Assembly: GCF_014898055.3 (NCBI RefSeq)
Contig: NW_023604861.1
Span: forward strand, 85,160,399-85,224,398
DNA length: 64,000 nt
Direction: 5' to 3'
Source: Talpa occidentalis
Taxonomy: Eukaryota; Chordata; Mammalia; Eulipotyphla; Talpidae
Positions 1 through 10,577 of this stretch are shown here, piece by piece (the stretch's first letter is position 1; every line of letters begins with the position of its first letter). Below the pieces are notes generated by a model that was not told the origin of the DNA, did no database searches, and saw only the letters and a program-made list of their open reading frames with translations. The position numbers and the translations under genes are program-made.

Positions 1-108
1 AAGTAATATTAAACAGTTGTGTTGGGGGTAGGACATATATATTTCTATTTTTCTGTATATTCCAATTTTTCTCTAATTAGAAAATACTAACATTTTTCTT
101 CACTTTTT

Positions 109-410
109 AAAATAAAATTAAGATTTATTTTTTATTTATTTATGCATACAAGAACTGGGGTGTAGGCCAGAGGTGCAATTGGGGGGGGGGGCAGTGAGAG
201 GATTCACCAGAGACAGAGTGGGGAGCAGAACAGACAGATCTACTGAAATACACTGCCAAGGGGAGCAGTGAGCAACAGGAGAGGCCTGCTGCACCCTGTG
301 GGTCAGCTCCCTGGTCTGGGGATCAGGGATCAGGATTGAACTCAGACCAAAAGTGGCTGGTGATAATTTGATAGTGTTGAGACTAACCCCTGCACCACCA
401 GAGAGGCCCT
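109..410 (-). repeat. tRNA-derived SINE, older subfamily
   Basis: Minus-strand copy with TATGCATA tail and GGGCCTC head; a G-run lies at 181-191. Flanked by an 11-bp target-site duplication, CTTCACTTTTT at 98-108 and 411-421. Confidence 0.9.
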
Positions 411-849
411 CTTCACTTTTTTTAAAGGAGAACAAGTCAGTTTTAACCTAAAAATTCATTTCAGGAGGACATTAAAAAGGCATAGGGATCAAAGAATTGC
501 AACTTTTCGGGGAGCACAGGGTCAAGTTAGAATTTGACCAGAGGAGGGCAAAGATTGGGGGTTCATATAGCAGGAAAAAGGTAGACAAGGTAAAGGATGT
601 AGTAGTTAGTGGTCAGGTAAAGGAGTCAAAAAGTACAATGGTCAGGTGGAGAGACCACAAAAAAAGTAGGTACAAGTTCCTTTATCAGTCCTTGTTGGTG
701 AGTTTTATTCTTGTTTGTTTCTTGGAATGCTAGTGATTTGCCCCAGTCTGTCCAAGGGTACTGTTTAAAGAGCATGATAAAGTGGCCTTTTCTATGATGA
801 CCTTCTCCATCTCTATTTTAATATGACTCCAGTTATATTGCTTTCACAA

Positions 850-1018
850 CAGAATAGTGACTAAAGCTCATTTTTTGGAGGTGACTGGATTTAAACCCTG
901 CTAGTGATGCTTAATAACTATACAACCTTGAGTATTTTCATAAACTTTTCGCTCAGTTCTCTCATCTGTAAAATTGGGGCAAATTCAGAGGACTGTGAAG
1001 ATTGAGCGAGTTAAGTAT
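850..1018 (+). repeat. MIR fragment
   Basis: TTTAAACCCTGC, AACTATACAACCTTGAG and CTCATCTGTAAAATTGGGGC match the MIR core; the young SINE at 1036 inserted at its end. Confidence 0.6.
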
Positions 1019-1035
1019 TAAACTCAGTTCTTAGA

Positions 1036-1361
1036 GGGCCTCCCCGGTGGCGCAGCGGTTGAGCGCGGGGTTGCGAAGCTGCCCGCAGCCTCTGCCGCGC
1101 CGGTTCAATCCCCGGCTGCTCCCCCGGGCCACCAGAGGAGGGTCCCATATGGCGCGCAGACCTCTCCTGCCGCCCGCTGCTCCTCTCAGCAGTGAACTTC
1201 GGTCCTTCTGCCTGCTCTGTTCCCTGCTCTGGCTCTGGTGAATTCTCTCACCCTCCCGCGCTTCTGACTGTAACAGTGCATGTATAAACAAACAAACAGA
1301 CAAAACAAACAAATAAATAAATTAAAAAACATGCCTCTATTAAAAAAAAATTAAAAAAAAA
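1036..1361 (+). repeat. tRNA-derived SINE, young subfamily
   Basis: Starts GGGCCTCCCCGGTGGCGCAG. It keeps a pol III A box (TGGCGCAGCGG) and B box (GGTTCAATCCC). Perfect 17-bp target duplication at 1019-1035 and 1362-1378 marks a recent insertion into an MIR. Confidence 0.93.
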
Positions 1362-1738
1362 TAAACTCAGTTCTTAGAATATGGAGATATTCAATCCATA
1401 TTTGGTATTTAAAAAGGAAGAAGAAATTTTGTATTAGATGACCAACTTCCTGAAAGCAAATCCCAGACATACTGATCTTTGTATTTTACACGTCTACTCT
1501 GGGGCCTTGTATTATGGGATATATTCAGCAAATATTTGCAAGTGCACTCATCACAGTTTTTCCCCTTTTTGATGAGATTGTTCTTCAAATTGGAGAATCA
1601 CAGAAGATATGGAAGGCCAGCTGTTTACTAGGAATACCTTTCAGGATAACTAAATGGGGGGTGGGGCCTCAGGGATTTAGAAAAAAATCCTAGTTCAATA
1701 TTACAGTTCACTTAGGGAATCAAAGAGAAAATTTGAAG

Positions 1739-1758
1739 AGAGAGAGAGAGAGAGAGAC
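1739..1758. repeat. (GA)n microsatellite
   Basis: About ten GA units; pure purine run. Confidence 0.85.
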
Positions 1759-2343
1759 AGGACAATTACTGGCAGGGCAATTGTTTCCCCCAGACAAAGC
1801 CTATAATTTACAAAGACTGAGGAGGTTCTATCTTTCCTTCTTTGGCTCAGTAAGCCCGAGAGATCATTGCATACCATCTGGTCACAGCAGATGCTGAAAG
1901 AAGAAGTTAAGCAGCACATTGTAAAGTCACCAGTACTAATGTTTTCTGACCTCTTCCACCCCCATTCATCACTCAGTTCCTCTTTCCGGTTCTCTCAGGC
2001 AGGATTCACAACCTTGCATTTTCATTCCGGTTAAGTGTCCTGTCTCATCATTTGCAAAACTCTTGCTTTACCCTAACAACCTCTTCCACTCAGGGTCTCT
2101 TCCCACTCAGGACCATACCACAGCAAGGGTCCTGCCCCTCCCAGCTAATTGGTGTTTTGGAAAACAACTGTGTTTTAACCCCTGTCACCAATGGGTGAAA
2201 AAAGACTAACAGGCAGTAAAGGTGTTGAGCTGTTCCTGCCAGTTATCTAGGACTCCCAGGTGGCAGATCTTAAAAGAGAAATCTCAATTTATCAGACACA
2301 GAAAAACACCCAATAAAGAAGTTATGTGCAAATTTATACTTTG

Positions 2344-2611
2344 GGGGCCTTCCTGGTGGTGCAAGGGGTTAAATCTCAGCACTATGAAGCTATCTGCAGC
2401 ACCAAGGGAAGTTTGAGCCTTGGCCAGGGAAGTGACACACATAGCACAGCAGACCTCTCCTGTCTCGCCTGCTGCCCCCCTCAGCAGTGTATTTCAATCA
2501 ATCTGCCTGTTCTGCTTCCTACTCTGTCTCTGGTGAATCTTCTCACCCCCCACAACTCTGGCCTACGCCCCAGCTCTTGTATGCATAAATAAATAAAATA
2601 AATCTTTTTTT
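2344..2611 (+). repeat. tRNA-derived SINE, older subfamily (outer copy of a nest)
   Basis: Plus-strand copy whose tail is split by the next SINE. Its target duplication TTTATACTTT (2333-2342) reappears at 2906-2915, beyond the inserted copy. Confidence 0.9.
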
Positions 2612-2875
2612 TTTAAAGATTTATTTATACAAGCACTGGGTACAGTCAGAAGCCTGGGACGGTGAGAGAATTCACCAGAGCCAGAGCGGGGAGCAGAGCA
2701 GGCAGAAGGACCGAAGTACACTGCTGAGGGGAGCAGCGGGCGGCAGGAGAGGTCTGCACGCCATGTGGGACCCTCCTCTGGTGGCCGGGGAGCAGCCGGG
2801 GATGGAACCGGCGCTGCAGAGGCTGCGGGCAGCTTCACAACCCAGCGCTCAACCGCTGCGCCACGGGGGAGGCCC
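2612..2875 (-). repeat. tRNA-derived SINE, young subfamily (nested)
   Basis: Minus-strand copy inserted in the A-rich tail of the preceding SINE; AATAAAT repeats on both sides. The two form an inverted pair. Confidence 0.9.
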
Positions 2876-3710
2876 AATAAATTTTTTTTTTTTTTTAAAA
2901 GAAAGTTTATACTTTGAAAATGTCAAGGTCACACCTCAGTCAGTGATAAATGTTGGTGAATAAAATGCATGGCTCTCTGGCCCTCCTGGAGTCTACATCC
3001 AATTGAAGAAGATAAATATTAATCATATAATTGCATAGGTACTACTAGGAGGAAAAGTATAATTGTAATAATAACATTAAGAGAGTGTTAGAAGATAACA
3101 GTGACTCTTAGGAGATGTCATATAGGCTGAGAACCAAGAAGACAAATTAGCTGAAAAAAGAGAGGGAAGGGGATCTGCTCAGACCCCCTGTGCAAAAGCT
3201 TTGAAGCAGGATGATGCCACCTATATACTTTCAGATGCTGAAGCGATGCAGCATCTGAGAGGCTATTGGAGTTGGAGTTGTCTGGGCAAGATGTGGAGTT
3301 GACCTGGACTCAAGGAGAGAGGTAGTTGGAACTGTGACATGTTCTGGAGGAGAAACACAAGTGTTAAGGAAGAGCACGACGTGAGTCACTTCTGAGTCCC
3401 GTGTTTCTAGCACAAGCAACTAACTGGTCACTGGCTGTTCTTGTTACTGAGATAGAAAAGACTGGGAGGAAAAGCAGCTCAGGATTCGAATGTATTAACT
3501 TTGAAATGCCAACAATACAGATATATACAGGTCTGGAGCTCGGAGAAGAGACAGGATAAAGATAAACTTGGACATATATTTACAACTGCAAGGGAAGACA
3601 GAAAGGAGTGTCACTACTTAGCTGCTAATTCATCACGTCCCTGCTTATGATCACCTTATAATTACAAATAAATTACAACTTGTACTTTATCATGAAAAAA
3701 TTTTACACTT

Positions 3711-3990
3711 GGGCCTCCCTGGAGGTGCAGGGGTTAAAGACAGCTCTATCAAGCTATCACCAGCCACTGCAGCACGAGTTCAATCCCTGGCCAGGGAGCA
3801 ACCCACATGGCATAGCAGACCTCTCCTGACTTGCCCACTGCTGCCCTCAGTGGTGTATTTCTGTCAGTCTGCCTGTTCTACTCCCCGCTCTGTCTCTGAT
3901 GAATCCTCTCACCCTCCCCTTCCCCCCAGCCCGACCTCTGGTCTGTACCCCACTTCTTGTATGCATAGATAAATAAATCTTTAAAAAAAT
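3711..3990 (+). repeat. tRNA-derived SINE, older subfamily
   Basis: Plus-strand copy. A near-duplicate flank (TTTTACACTTG and TTCTACACTTG) gives the target duplication. Confidence 0.88.
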
Positions 3991-4384
3991 TCTACACTTG
4001 AAGAACATTGATATTTTAAGGCCAAATAGAGAAGATACTGGCATAAGAGGCTAAAAGGAGTGCCAGAAAAGCAGAAGGGAACTACTGAATAGGAGGACTG
4101 TTATACCAATAAGAGAAGAGAGTTTAAGAATAAGGGTCGACTGTGTTGAACGATCTTGAAAGTTCCAGTAAGTTGAGAACTGAAGGGAAAGTTTATAAAA
4201 GTGGTTATGAGGGGAAATTTGACAGCATTCTCAACTTCATGCCCCTCTACCCTGACTCAGAAGAGAAGCTTTGTAAATGCCATCCATGTGTTCGTGGGGG
4301 TGGGGGGGTGTGCTAGGATGCCATCAGTGTGCATGCTAGCACAGCCATTATTACCTGGTGACAAGCGGCAAATTACTTTTACTT

Positions 4385-4500
4385 TGTAAATTTGTTTCTG
4401 CTTCTAAAATACAGAGAGCACACTATAATGACCTCACAAGACATTAGGATTAAATGAGTGAGTGTAGGAAAGTATCTAGAACATTTTCTGGTATGTGGTT
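4385..4500 (+). repeat. MIR-like fragment
   Basis: Diverged: TGACCTCACAAGACATTAGG ATTAAATGAGTGAG and a TCTAGAACATTTTCTGG tail. Confidence 0.4.
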
Positions 4501-5165
4501 AATAGTCTACCAATGAAGTTCCCTTCTTCCCCAACTGCTCACTCCCTGACCCCTTTTCTAGCCTGTCAAGTAAGTGAGGGCCCCTTATTTCCCCTGAAAT
4601 TAGAAAAAACCTGAGTTATATCTCCTTAGGGTGCCACACAGACTTTCCTAAATCCAGAGGAGTTCCTTACACAGAAGGCACCTTCAGTTCAAAGGTCAAG
4701 ACAGAGAAGACTTCAAGAAAGAACCTAAATCTTAGATATTCTGAGGCCAGTATTCTCCAATCACAGGGTCTTAACCAGCTGCAGTCTGCCCCCACGGGTC
4801 CATAAAGGAGCTATGCAAAGAGGCTCTGTAATCACTAAAAGTTTTTGTGCTGTTTTCTGTATGAAGTTCTGGCTTTTTATGAGATGGGATGGACTAAGAA
4901 ACTCAAAGTCTCTCTTTCTCTGTATGTCCTAAAACCCTGTCAAGTAGGTCAAACATATTCCCTGGCTTCCTTCTCCCAGCTTCTGCTTTCACTGTGGCCA
5001 CAATGGCTTAGTCTGAAGACTCGAGTCTGAAGACAGGAGAAGACTGTGGGTCAAGGTCCCTCCACTAAGTCCCCAAAGCCCTGGACCTCTGTCACTTATC
5101 TACCCAATTGCTAATACAAATGTCTTCCATCCCACTGGTATGGGCTCATTTAGGATGTTTGCATC

Positions 5166-5225
5166 ATATATATAATATATATATATATGTTCTATATCTA
5201 TTATATTGCATATATATTATATATG
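5166..5225. repeat. TA-rich microsatellite
   Basis: Sixty bases of alternating T and A with few interruptions; likely polymorphic. Confidence 0.85.
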
Positions 5226-6029
5226 TAATAAATGCCTTTATTTTAATCTTGGGTGACTCTGGTTGGTGATATGGTGGGTATCATTTTGACTCTACTTATT
5301 AGTTTTTTTGTTTTTTGTAGTTTCCAGAGTGTGTGTGTAATTCAAAGGCTATGAATTACTTTTATAGTAAGAAAAAAAGGCATGGCTCTCTGTTTCAGAA
5401 ACGGGGCTATCCTACTTTAGTGTTAGCTACGTCAATGGTATTAAAACAGAAAGCACGCTGGCCAAAATGAGTATGTTATGATTGTGAGAAATTTAGGGAA
5501 TACAGAATGAATGGGCATGGCCCAGGGTGGCCTCATGTGGAAACAGGGTCATAGCTCAATATTAATTTTATTGAGCTTCTCTATGGAGGAGCCCTAGAGA
5601 GTGGGAGATAGTCGGGGCTTGGGAGAGCAGGTTTTAGCAATTGGTACAGAAATATTTCAATATTATGAGCTCCAGGTCTTGAGGGGGTGAAACTTTAGCA
5701 CCTGGCATAACCCTTTCTCAGAAATGCTATGAGATGGTAAAGGTTCCTGATTTCTTTGGGTGACTCAGTTTCAATGGAAGCTTGACTGGTGGAGGAATGG
5801 GCTGGGTTGGAGTTGATAAGCTCTGTGGTTCTACCAGACATGGAACACTCTTGTGTTTAGCTCCCAACTTTGAGGGTCCTTCCACCAGAGACTCCCTTAC
5901 CCAACCGTTCTCTCACTTATTGTAATTTCAAGCTTTTTTGGTGGGGTGTCTGGATACCACTACTCATGTCTAGAAACACTCAGGCCCATGCAAAAGGGAA
6001 GACTGCAGTCATGACCCATTTTGGGGTGT

Positions 6030-6185
6030 AGGCTGCCTTACCATGCTGGTGAGTGACTTCAGACAAATGACTAAGTCTCTGAATCTCAGTTCTTTCTCTT
6101 AAATGGGGAACAAAAAAACCATTTCACAGAGATGTTGGGATTAAAGCAACAGTGCTGAACTCTGGTGCAGAATAAATGCTCACTA
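6030..6185 (+). repeat. MIR fragment
   Basis: GTGACTTCAGACAAATGAC, CTCTGAATCTCAGTTC and AGAATAAATGCTCACTACA fit MIR. Confidence 0.5.
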
Positions 6186-6202
6186 CAGGGTAGCTAATTT
6201 CT

Positions 6203-6521
6203 TTCTTTTTTGAAAAATAGTATTTGCTCTTTTTTAATTTTATTTTAATTTATTTATGCATACAAGAGCTGGGTGTAGGCCAGAGATGCGGGGGAGGGGG
6301 GTGTGTGTGAGAGAGAGAGAGGATTCACCAGGGACAGAGTAGGAAGCAGAACAGGCAGATCTACTGAAATACACTGCTGAGGGGAGCAACGGGTGAGACA
6401 GGAGAGCTCTGCTGTGCCATGTGGGTAGCTCCCTGGCTAGGGATAGAACTTATGCTGCCGTGGCTGTGGATAGCTTCATTGTGCTGAGACTTAACCCCTT
6501 GTGCCACCAGGGAGGCTCCTG
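6203..6521 (-). repeat. tRNA-derived SINE, older subfamily
   Basis: Minus-strand copy with a perfect 15-bp target duplication GGGTAGCTAATTTCT at 6188-6202 and 6522-6536. It sits between MIR-like sequences. Confidence 0.9.
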
Positions 6522-6536
6522 GGGTAGCTAATTTCT

Positions 6537-6775
6537 AGCAGGAACTCTGGAGCCAGCATATCTAGGTTCAATCCTTGCTCTTCCCTTTACTACCACTTTA
6601 CTACCACTCTGACCTTGGACAGGCTCCTTAGACTTCCTGTGCCTTATGGAGTTATTGTGCACTTTATGGAGTTATTGTGAGAATCAAATGAGATAAAAGA
6701 CACAAAGTGCTTAAAACAGTGCCTGATATGCTGTAGGTGTGCGATAAAGCTCAGCTATTATTAGAATGATTATTA
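6537..6775 (+). repeat. MIR with internal tandem duplications
   Basis: MIR order is clear (GGTTCAATCCTTGCTCTTCC, CTGACCTTGGACAGGCTCC, GAGAATCAAATGAGATAAA, AACAGTGCCTGATATG). Two short stretches, ACTACCACTTT and TTTATGGAGTTATTGTG, are each present twice in tandem. Confidence 0.7.
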
Positions 6776-7291
6776 ATAGATATTTGGTCGTTAATGTGCT
6801 TTGTGCTTGCACAAATAAGATGAGTCATGACACATGAATTGTCTTGGTTAAATCAGAAGAAATAGGCAGGTGCATAAATAATGTGACTATTTATGTGATT
6901 TTGAACATTGAAATAGTGTAAGCCAGGCCAGAGGAGAGGGTAATTCATTCTGTCTGTATTGTGTTAGAGCAAAATTGCTATTTTCCTGATGCTTCCTATG
7001 TGTCTATGAAATATTTGGGGTCACTTAAAGTGGACGCCTAGAGGCATGGCTTTAAGTTAGGCAGTCTAGGGTAGGGGGTGCAGCTTTGAGGGGAGAATAA
7101 GTGTTGCTAGGGAGCAAAGAAATGAGGACAATCCAACACCAGGTAGAAATACAGATGTGTTCAGTGGAGGGCTGAGCGAAGAGAGTAGACAGAAAGACGA
7201 GTTGAGGCCTTTCTGTGTAGAAGGGCCTGAGCTCCTTTATCCCACAGACTTAAAATCAGAGTCTAAGTATTTTTGTTACACAAATGATATT

Positions 7292-7558
7292 CCTGGGTCT
7301 CCCCCGGTGGCGCAACGGTTGAACACTGGGCTGCAAAGCTGCCCACAGCCTCTGCAGCACTGGTTCGATCCCCGGCCGCCAGCGAGGGTCCCACATGGTG
7401 CGCAGACCTCTCCTGTCTCGCCCACTGCTCCCCTCAGCAGTATATTTCGTCAGTCTCACTGTTCTGTCCCACACTCTGGCTCTGGTGAATTCTTCACCCT
7501 CCCGCGCTTCTGACTGTACCCAGTGCTTGTATAAATAAATAAATAAATCTTTAAAAAA
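7292..7558 (+). repeat. tRNA-derived SINE, young subfamily
   Basis: Plus-strand copy with A and B boxes; target duplication AAATGATATT at 7282-7291 and 7559-7568. Confidence 0.9.
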
Positions 7559-8116
7559 AAATGATATTTCTATGTAATACTATGGGAACACAGAAGCAAA
7601 ACCTTTTGTTAAGCATATTAAAAACATATAGTAATGTTCTCATGGTTTTGCTCTCAAAAGTCACATTTTGGGAAAAGAGAATTTCCAATATTTTTCAGAG
7701 TGGTAAGAGGATTAGGTACCTTCCAATCTGGGCATGGCTAGTTCGTTCCCTCTTCACAGACACTCTGTAAGTTCTCTGTGAGCAAGAGCCTGCTCTCTGC
7801 AACTCGCTGGGGACAGGCTTCGAGAATCACCTTCTGCCCAGTCCTGCATGCCCTGCGCGACATAATGTGACCTGAACAGCCTTTCTTGCCTGCTGCATCG
7901 AGGGTACAGTACCACATTCTTGTCTTAGATTCTTCTCTTAGACACTGTATACTTGCTTTACTGTTCTTTTACAAAATTATTTTGAAAAAAATTTAGGCAC
8001 ACAAATAGGTGGCAAGAAAAGTTCCAAGATTATATTCCTCAGCACCCCAGATGTTACTCTCCCCAGATGTGCATTTGCCACATGCTTTATCAGTTTCTCT
8101 TTCTGTGTTTATTTTA

Positions 8117-8505
8117 TTCTGGGCTGAATTGTGGCCCCTCCCCATCCTTTTTGAGACTTTAACTCCCAATATCTTAGAATGTGACTATATTGGGATATAG
8201 AGCCTATAAAAAGGCAATAAAAGTAAAATGAGGTGATTAGAGTGGGCCCTAATCCATTGCGTCCTTATAAGAGGAGGTTAAGATATACAGACACCAGAGT
8301 GTGCTGCCACAGAGAGCAGGCACTGAGGATAGCAAAAGGGCAGCCACAGGTTGGGAGGGAGGAGAGCTGTCTCGGGAGAAACCTGGCCTGCTGCCACCCT
8401 GTTCTCAGACTCCCAGCCTCCTGAAGTGCAAAGACGTATCAATAAATTTCTGTTGTTTAGCACTCTGCCTATGGTATTTTGTTATGGCTTCTCTAACAAA
8501 CCAAT
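8117..8505 (+). mobile_element. MLT1-type LTR fragment (ERVL-MaLR)
   Basis: Matches the general MLT1 pattern: GAATTGTGGCCCC start, GTGGGCCCTAATCCA and CCTTATAAGAGGAG core, then AATAAATTTCTGTTGTT and TTTGTTATGGC. Ancient and diverged. Confidence 0.7.
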
Positions 8506-9123
8506 ATTGATATTATATTTACTATATTGCATATATATGTATATTTCTGGGACATTTGATAGTATACAAATATAATGTTCTTTTATCTCTAAAAGCAAGT
8601 ACATTCTTTCACAATGATTAGCTAAATCAGGAAATTAACATTGAGACAAAGCTATTAGCCGATTTACAAACTTTATTAATACTTTGTCAGTTGTCTTACA
8701 CTGTGTATGTGAGAGAGAGAATAAAGAAGAATCACATCACATTTAATTGTCAAGGTTAAGACTCTTCTAATATAGAAGAATTCTTCATTTTTTGCTTTAT
8801 GACCTTGGGATTTTTCAGAGTACAGGCTGTTTTTCTTGCAGATTGTCTCTGGGTTTGGGCTTATTTGAGTCTTCCTCCCTCGTGATTTGATTAAAACCTA
8901 CTAGCATGGTCCAAAATTTTAGGAATATGATTTTTTTTCTGGACTGTATTAACATTCCAGGTTTGTGATTCAATTGTAAATGAGAAAACTGCAACTTTGT
9001 CTAAGGATCTCAATTAGTTTAGGAAAATCAATTCATTCAGTTTTCAGACTTGTGTGATAGGTCTTCAATGCATCCACATGTGGAGGCACAAAGCATGTGC
9101 TTGTCCCATCACTGTGGTGTTAA

Positions 9124-9407
9124 CTTTTTTTTAAAGATTTATTTATGCATACAAGAGCTGGGGTACAGGTCAGACGTGTTTTTATATGGGTGGGGGTGGG
9201 GTGGGGGGATTCACCAGAGACAGAGTGGGGAACAGAACAGGCAGATCTACTGAAATACACTGTTGAGGGGAACAGCGGGTGAGACAGGAGAGCTCTGCTG
9301 TGCCATGCTGGTAGCTCCCTGGCCGGCCGGGGATCCAGCTTGAGCTGCAGGGGCTGCAGACAGCTTCACAGTGCTGTGCTTAACCCCTTGCACCTGCAGG
9401 GAGGCCC
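9124..9407 (-). repeat. tRNA-derived SINE, older subfamily
   Basis: Minus-strand copy ending in GAGGCCC. No clear target duplication found. Confidence 0.88.
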
Positions 9408-9606
9408 TCCCCCTTTGCATTAATTTGTATTTTGTTTGAAAGATACTTTGAGACTATGCAAATAAAGCAGCCAGATAAAAGATAGAAAGTCCAGCTGAAT
9501 TTAAATTTCAAATATTTAACAGATATTTCTTTAAAACTCAAATTTATGGGGGTATCTTGCATTTTTAGTCACAAGATCTGGCAACCCTGTATGTAAATAT
9601 CTTGTT

Positions 9607-9951
9607 TTTAAAATTTTTTAATTAATTAATTTTTTTTTTAAAAGATTTATTTATTTATGCAAACACTGGGTACAGTCAGAAGCGCGGGAGGGTAAGAGAA
9701 TTCACCAGAGCCAGTGGGGAGCGCAGAGTAGGCAGAGTGATGAAGTACACTGCTGAGGGGAGCAGCAGGTGGCAGGAGAGGTCTGCGCGCCATGTGGGAC
9801 CCTCGCCCAGAGGCCGGGGATCGAACTGGCGCTGCAGAGGCTGCGGGCAGCTTCACAACCCAGCGCTCAACCACTGTGCCACTGGGGAGGCCCGAGTTCA
9901 TCTTTTTTATGGCTGAGTAGTATTCCATTGTGTATATACACCACATCTTCT
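9607..9951 (-). mobile_element. candidate chimeric retroelement: L1 fragment joined to a SINE
   Basis: On the minus strand, a 58-bp piece of L1 ORF2 (9894-9951, coding for MEYYSAIKK) is joined directly to the head of a young SINE (9607-9893) that ends in an A-rich tail. The whole unit, not the SINE alone, is flanked by AATATCTTGTT at 9596-9606 and 9952-9962. This fits template switching during one insertion. The alternative is SINE insertion into an older L1 piece with a chance flanking match. Confidence 0.6.
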
Positions 9952-10107
9952 AATATCTTGTTCTTCATCCGACTTCACGCAGTTGTTTGATATCCTTTGG
10001 TGATTCTGAATCAATTTTTACTACGATTTTGCCAAATAGGTATTTTCTAACTCCATCATTCTTCCACGTTAGTTGGCATTCTATCTCCCTGTCTTTTTTA
10101 TCCATTC

Positions 10108-10168
10108 TTTACAGTGCCCGACACACCGTAAATGCTCAGAAGTTTGTTTCGTCAATGAATGAACAGAC
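10108..10168 (+). repeat. L2 3'-end remnant next to the MTHFD2 CpG island
   Basis: AGTGCCCGACACACCGTAAA TGCTCAG... AATGAATGAA fits the L2 3' end. It marks the left limit of the promoter region. Confidence 0.45.
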
Positions 10169-10476
10169 GGTCGCTTAGCGGGGGCTTGGGCGCCAGCAGC
10201 GGGGCCTGGCAGGGGGCTCGCCCTCCTCAGCCACTCATGCCCGCCCCCAGGCCGCCGGTCCTCTTCTAGCTCCCAGCCAGGCTGCACCGGGTTCGCTTAC
10301 GTTTCACGAAGACAGCCCATTGGCTCCTTTAGCTCCAGCAGGCCCAACAGACAGCAAGTGGGGTGCGACAGGGACCAATGGGTGCCCCTGGGAGGCGGGG
10401 CCTGCCACGCGGGCCGCGGTATAACCGCGCAGCCCGCGCGCGCGCTTCTCTCCCGGCGCGGGCACCGGCGGGGGCC

Positions 10477-10577
10477 ATGGCCGCCTCCTGTCTCGTGTCC
10501 ACGTTGGTCACCCGGCTGCTCCGGCCCGCCCAGAGCTGCCGCGTCCGCCACCGCCCCTTCCACTTCTCGGCATTTCG
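10477..10577 (+). CDS. MTHFD2: MTHFD2 coding exon 1 (mitochondrial presequence)
   Basis: Encodes residues 1-33 plus two bases of Arg34. The peptide starts [10 protein letters not shown] and is basic with no acidic residue, typical of a matrix-targeting presequence. The donor is CG|GTAAAG, followed by a 6.1-kb intron. It lies inside the CpG island and is less conserved than the rest of the protein, as expected for a presequence. Confidence 0.95.

Noticed and set aside
1047..1135. possible tRNA gene, because A and B boxes are present
   Set aside because: It is the head of a SINE with target duplications and an A-rich tail; the tRNA fold is degenerate and the same head recurs about 28 times.
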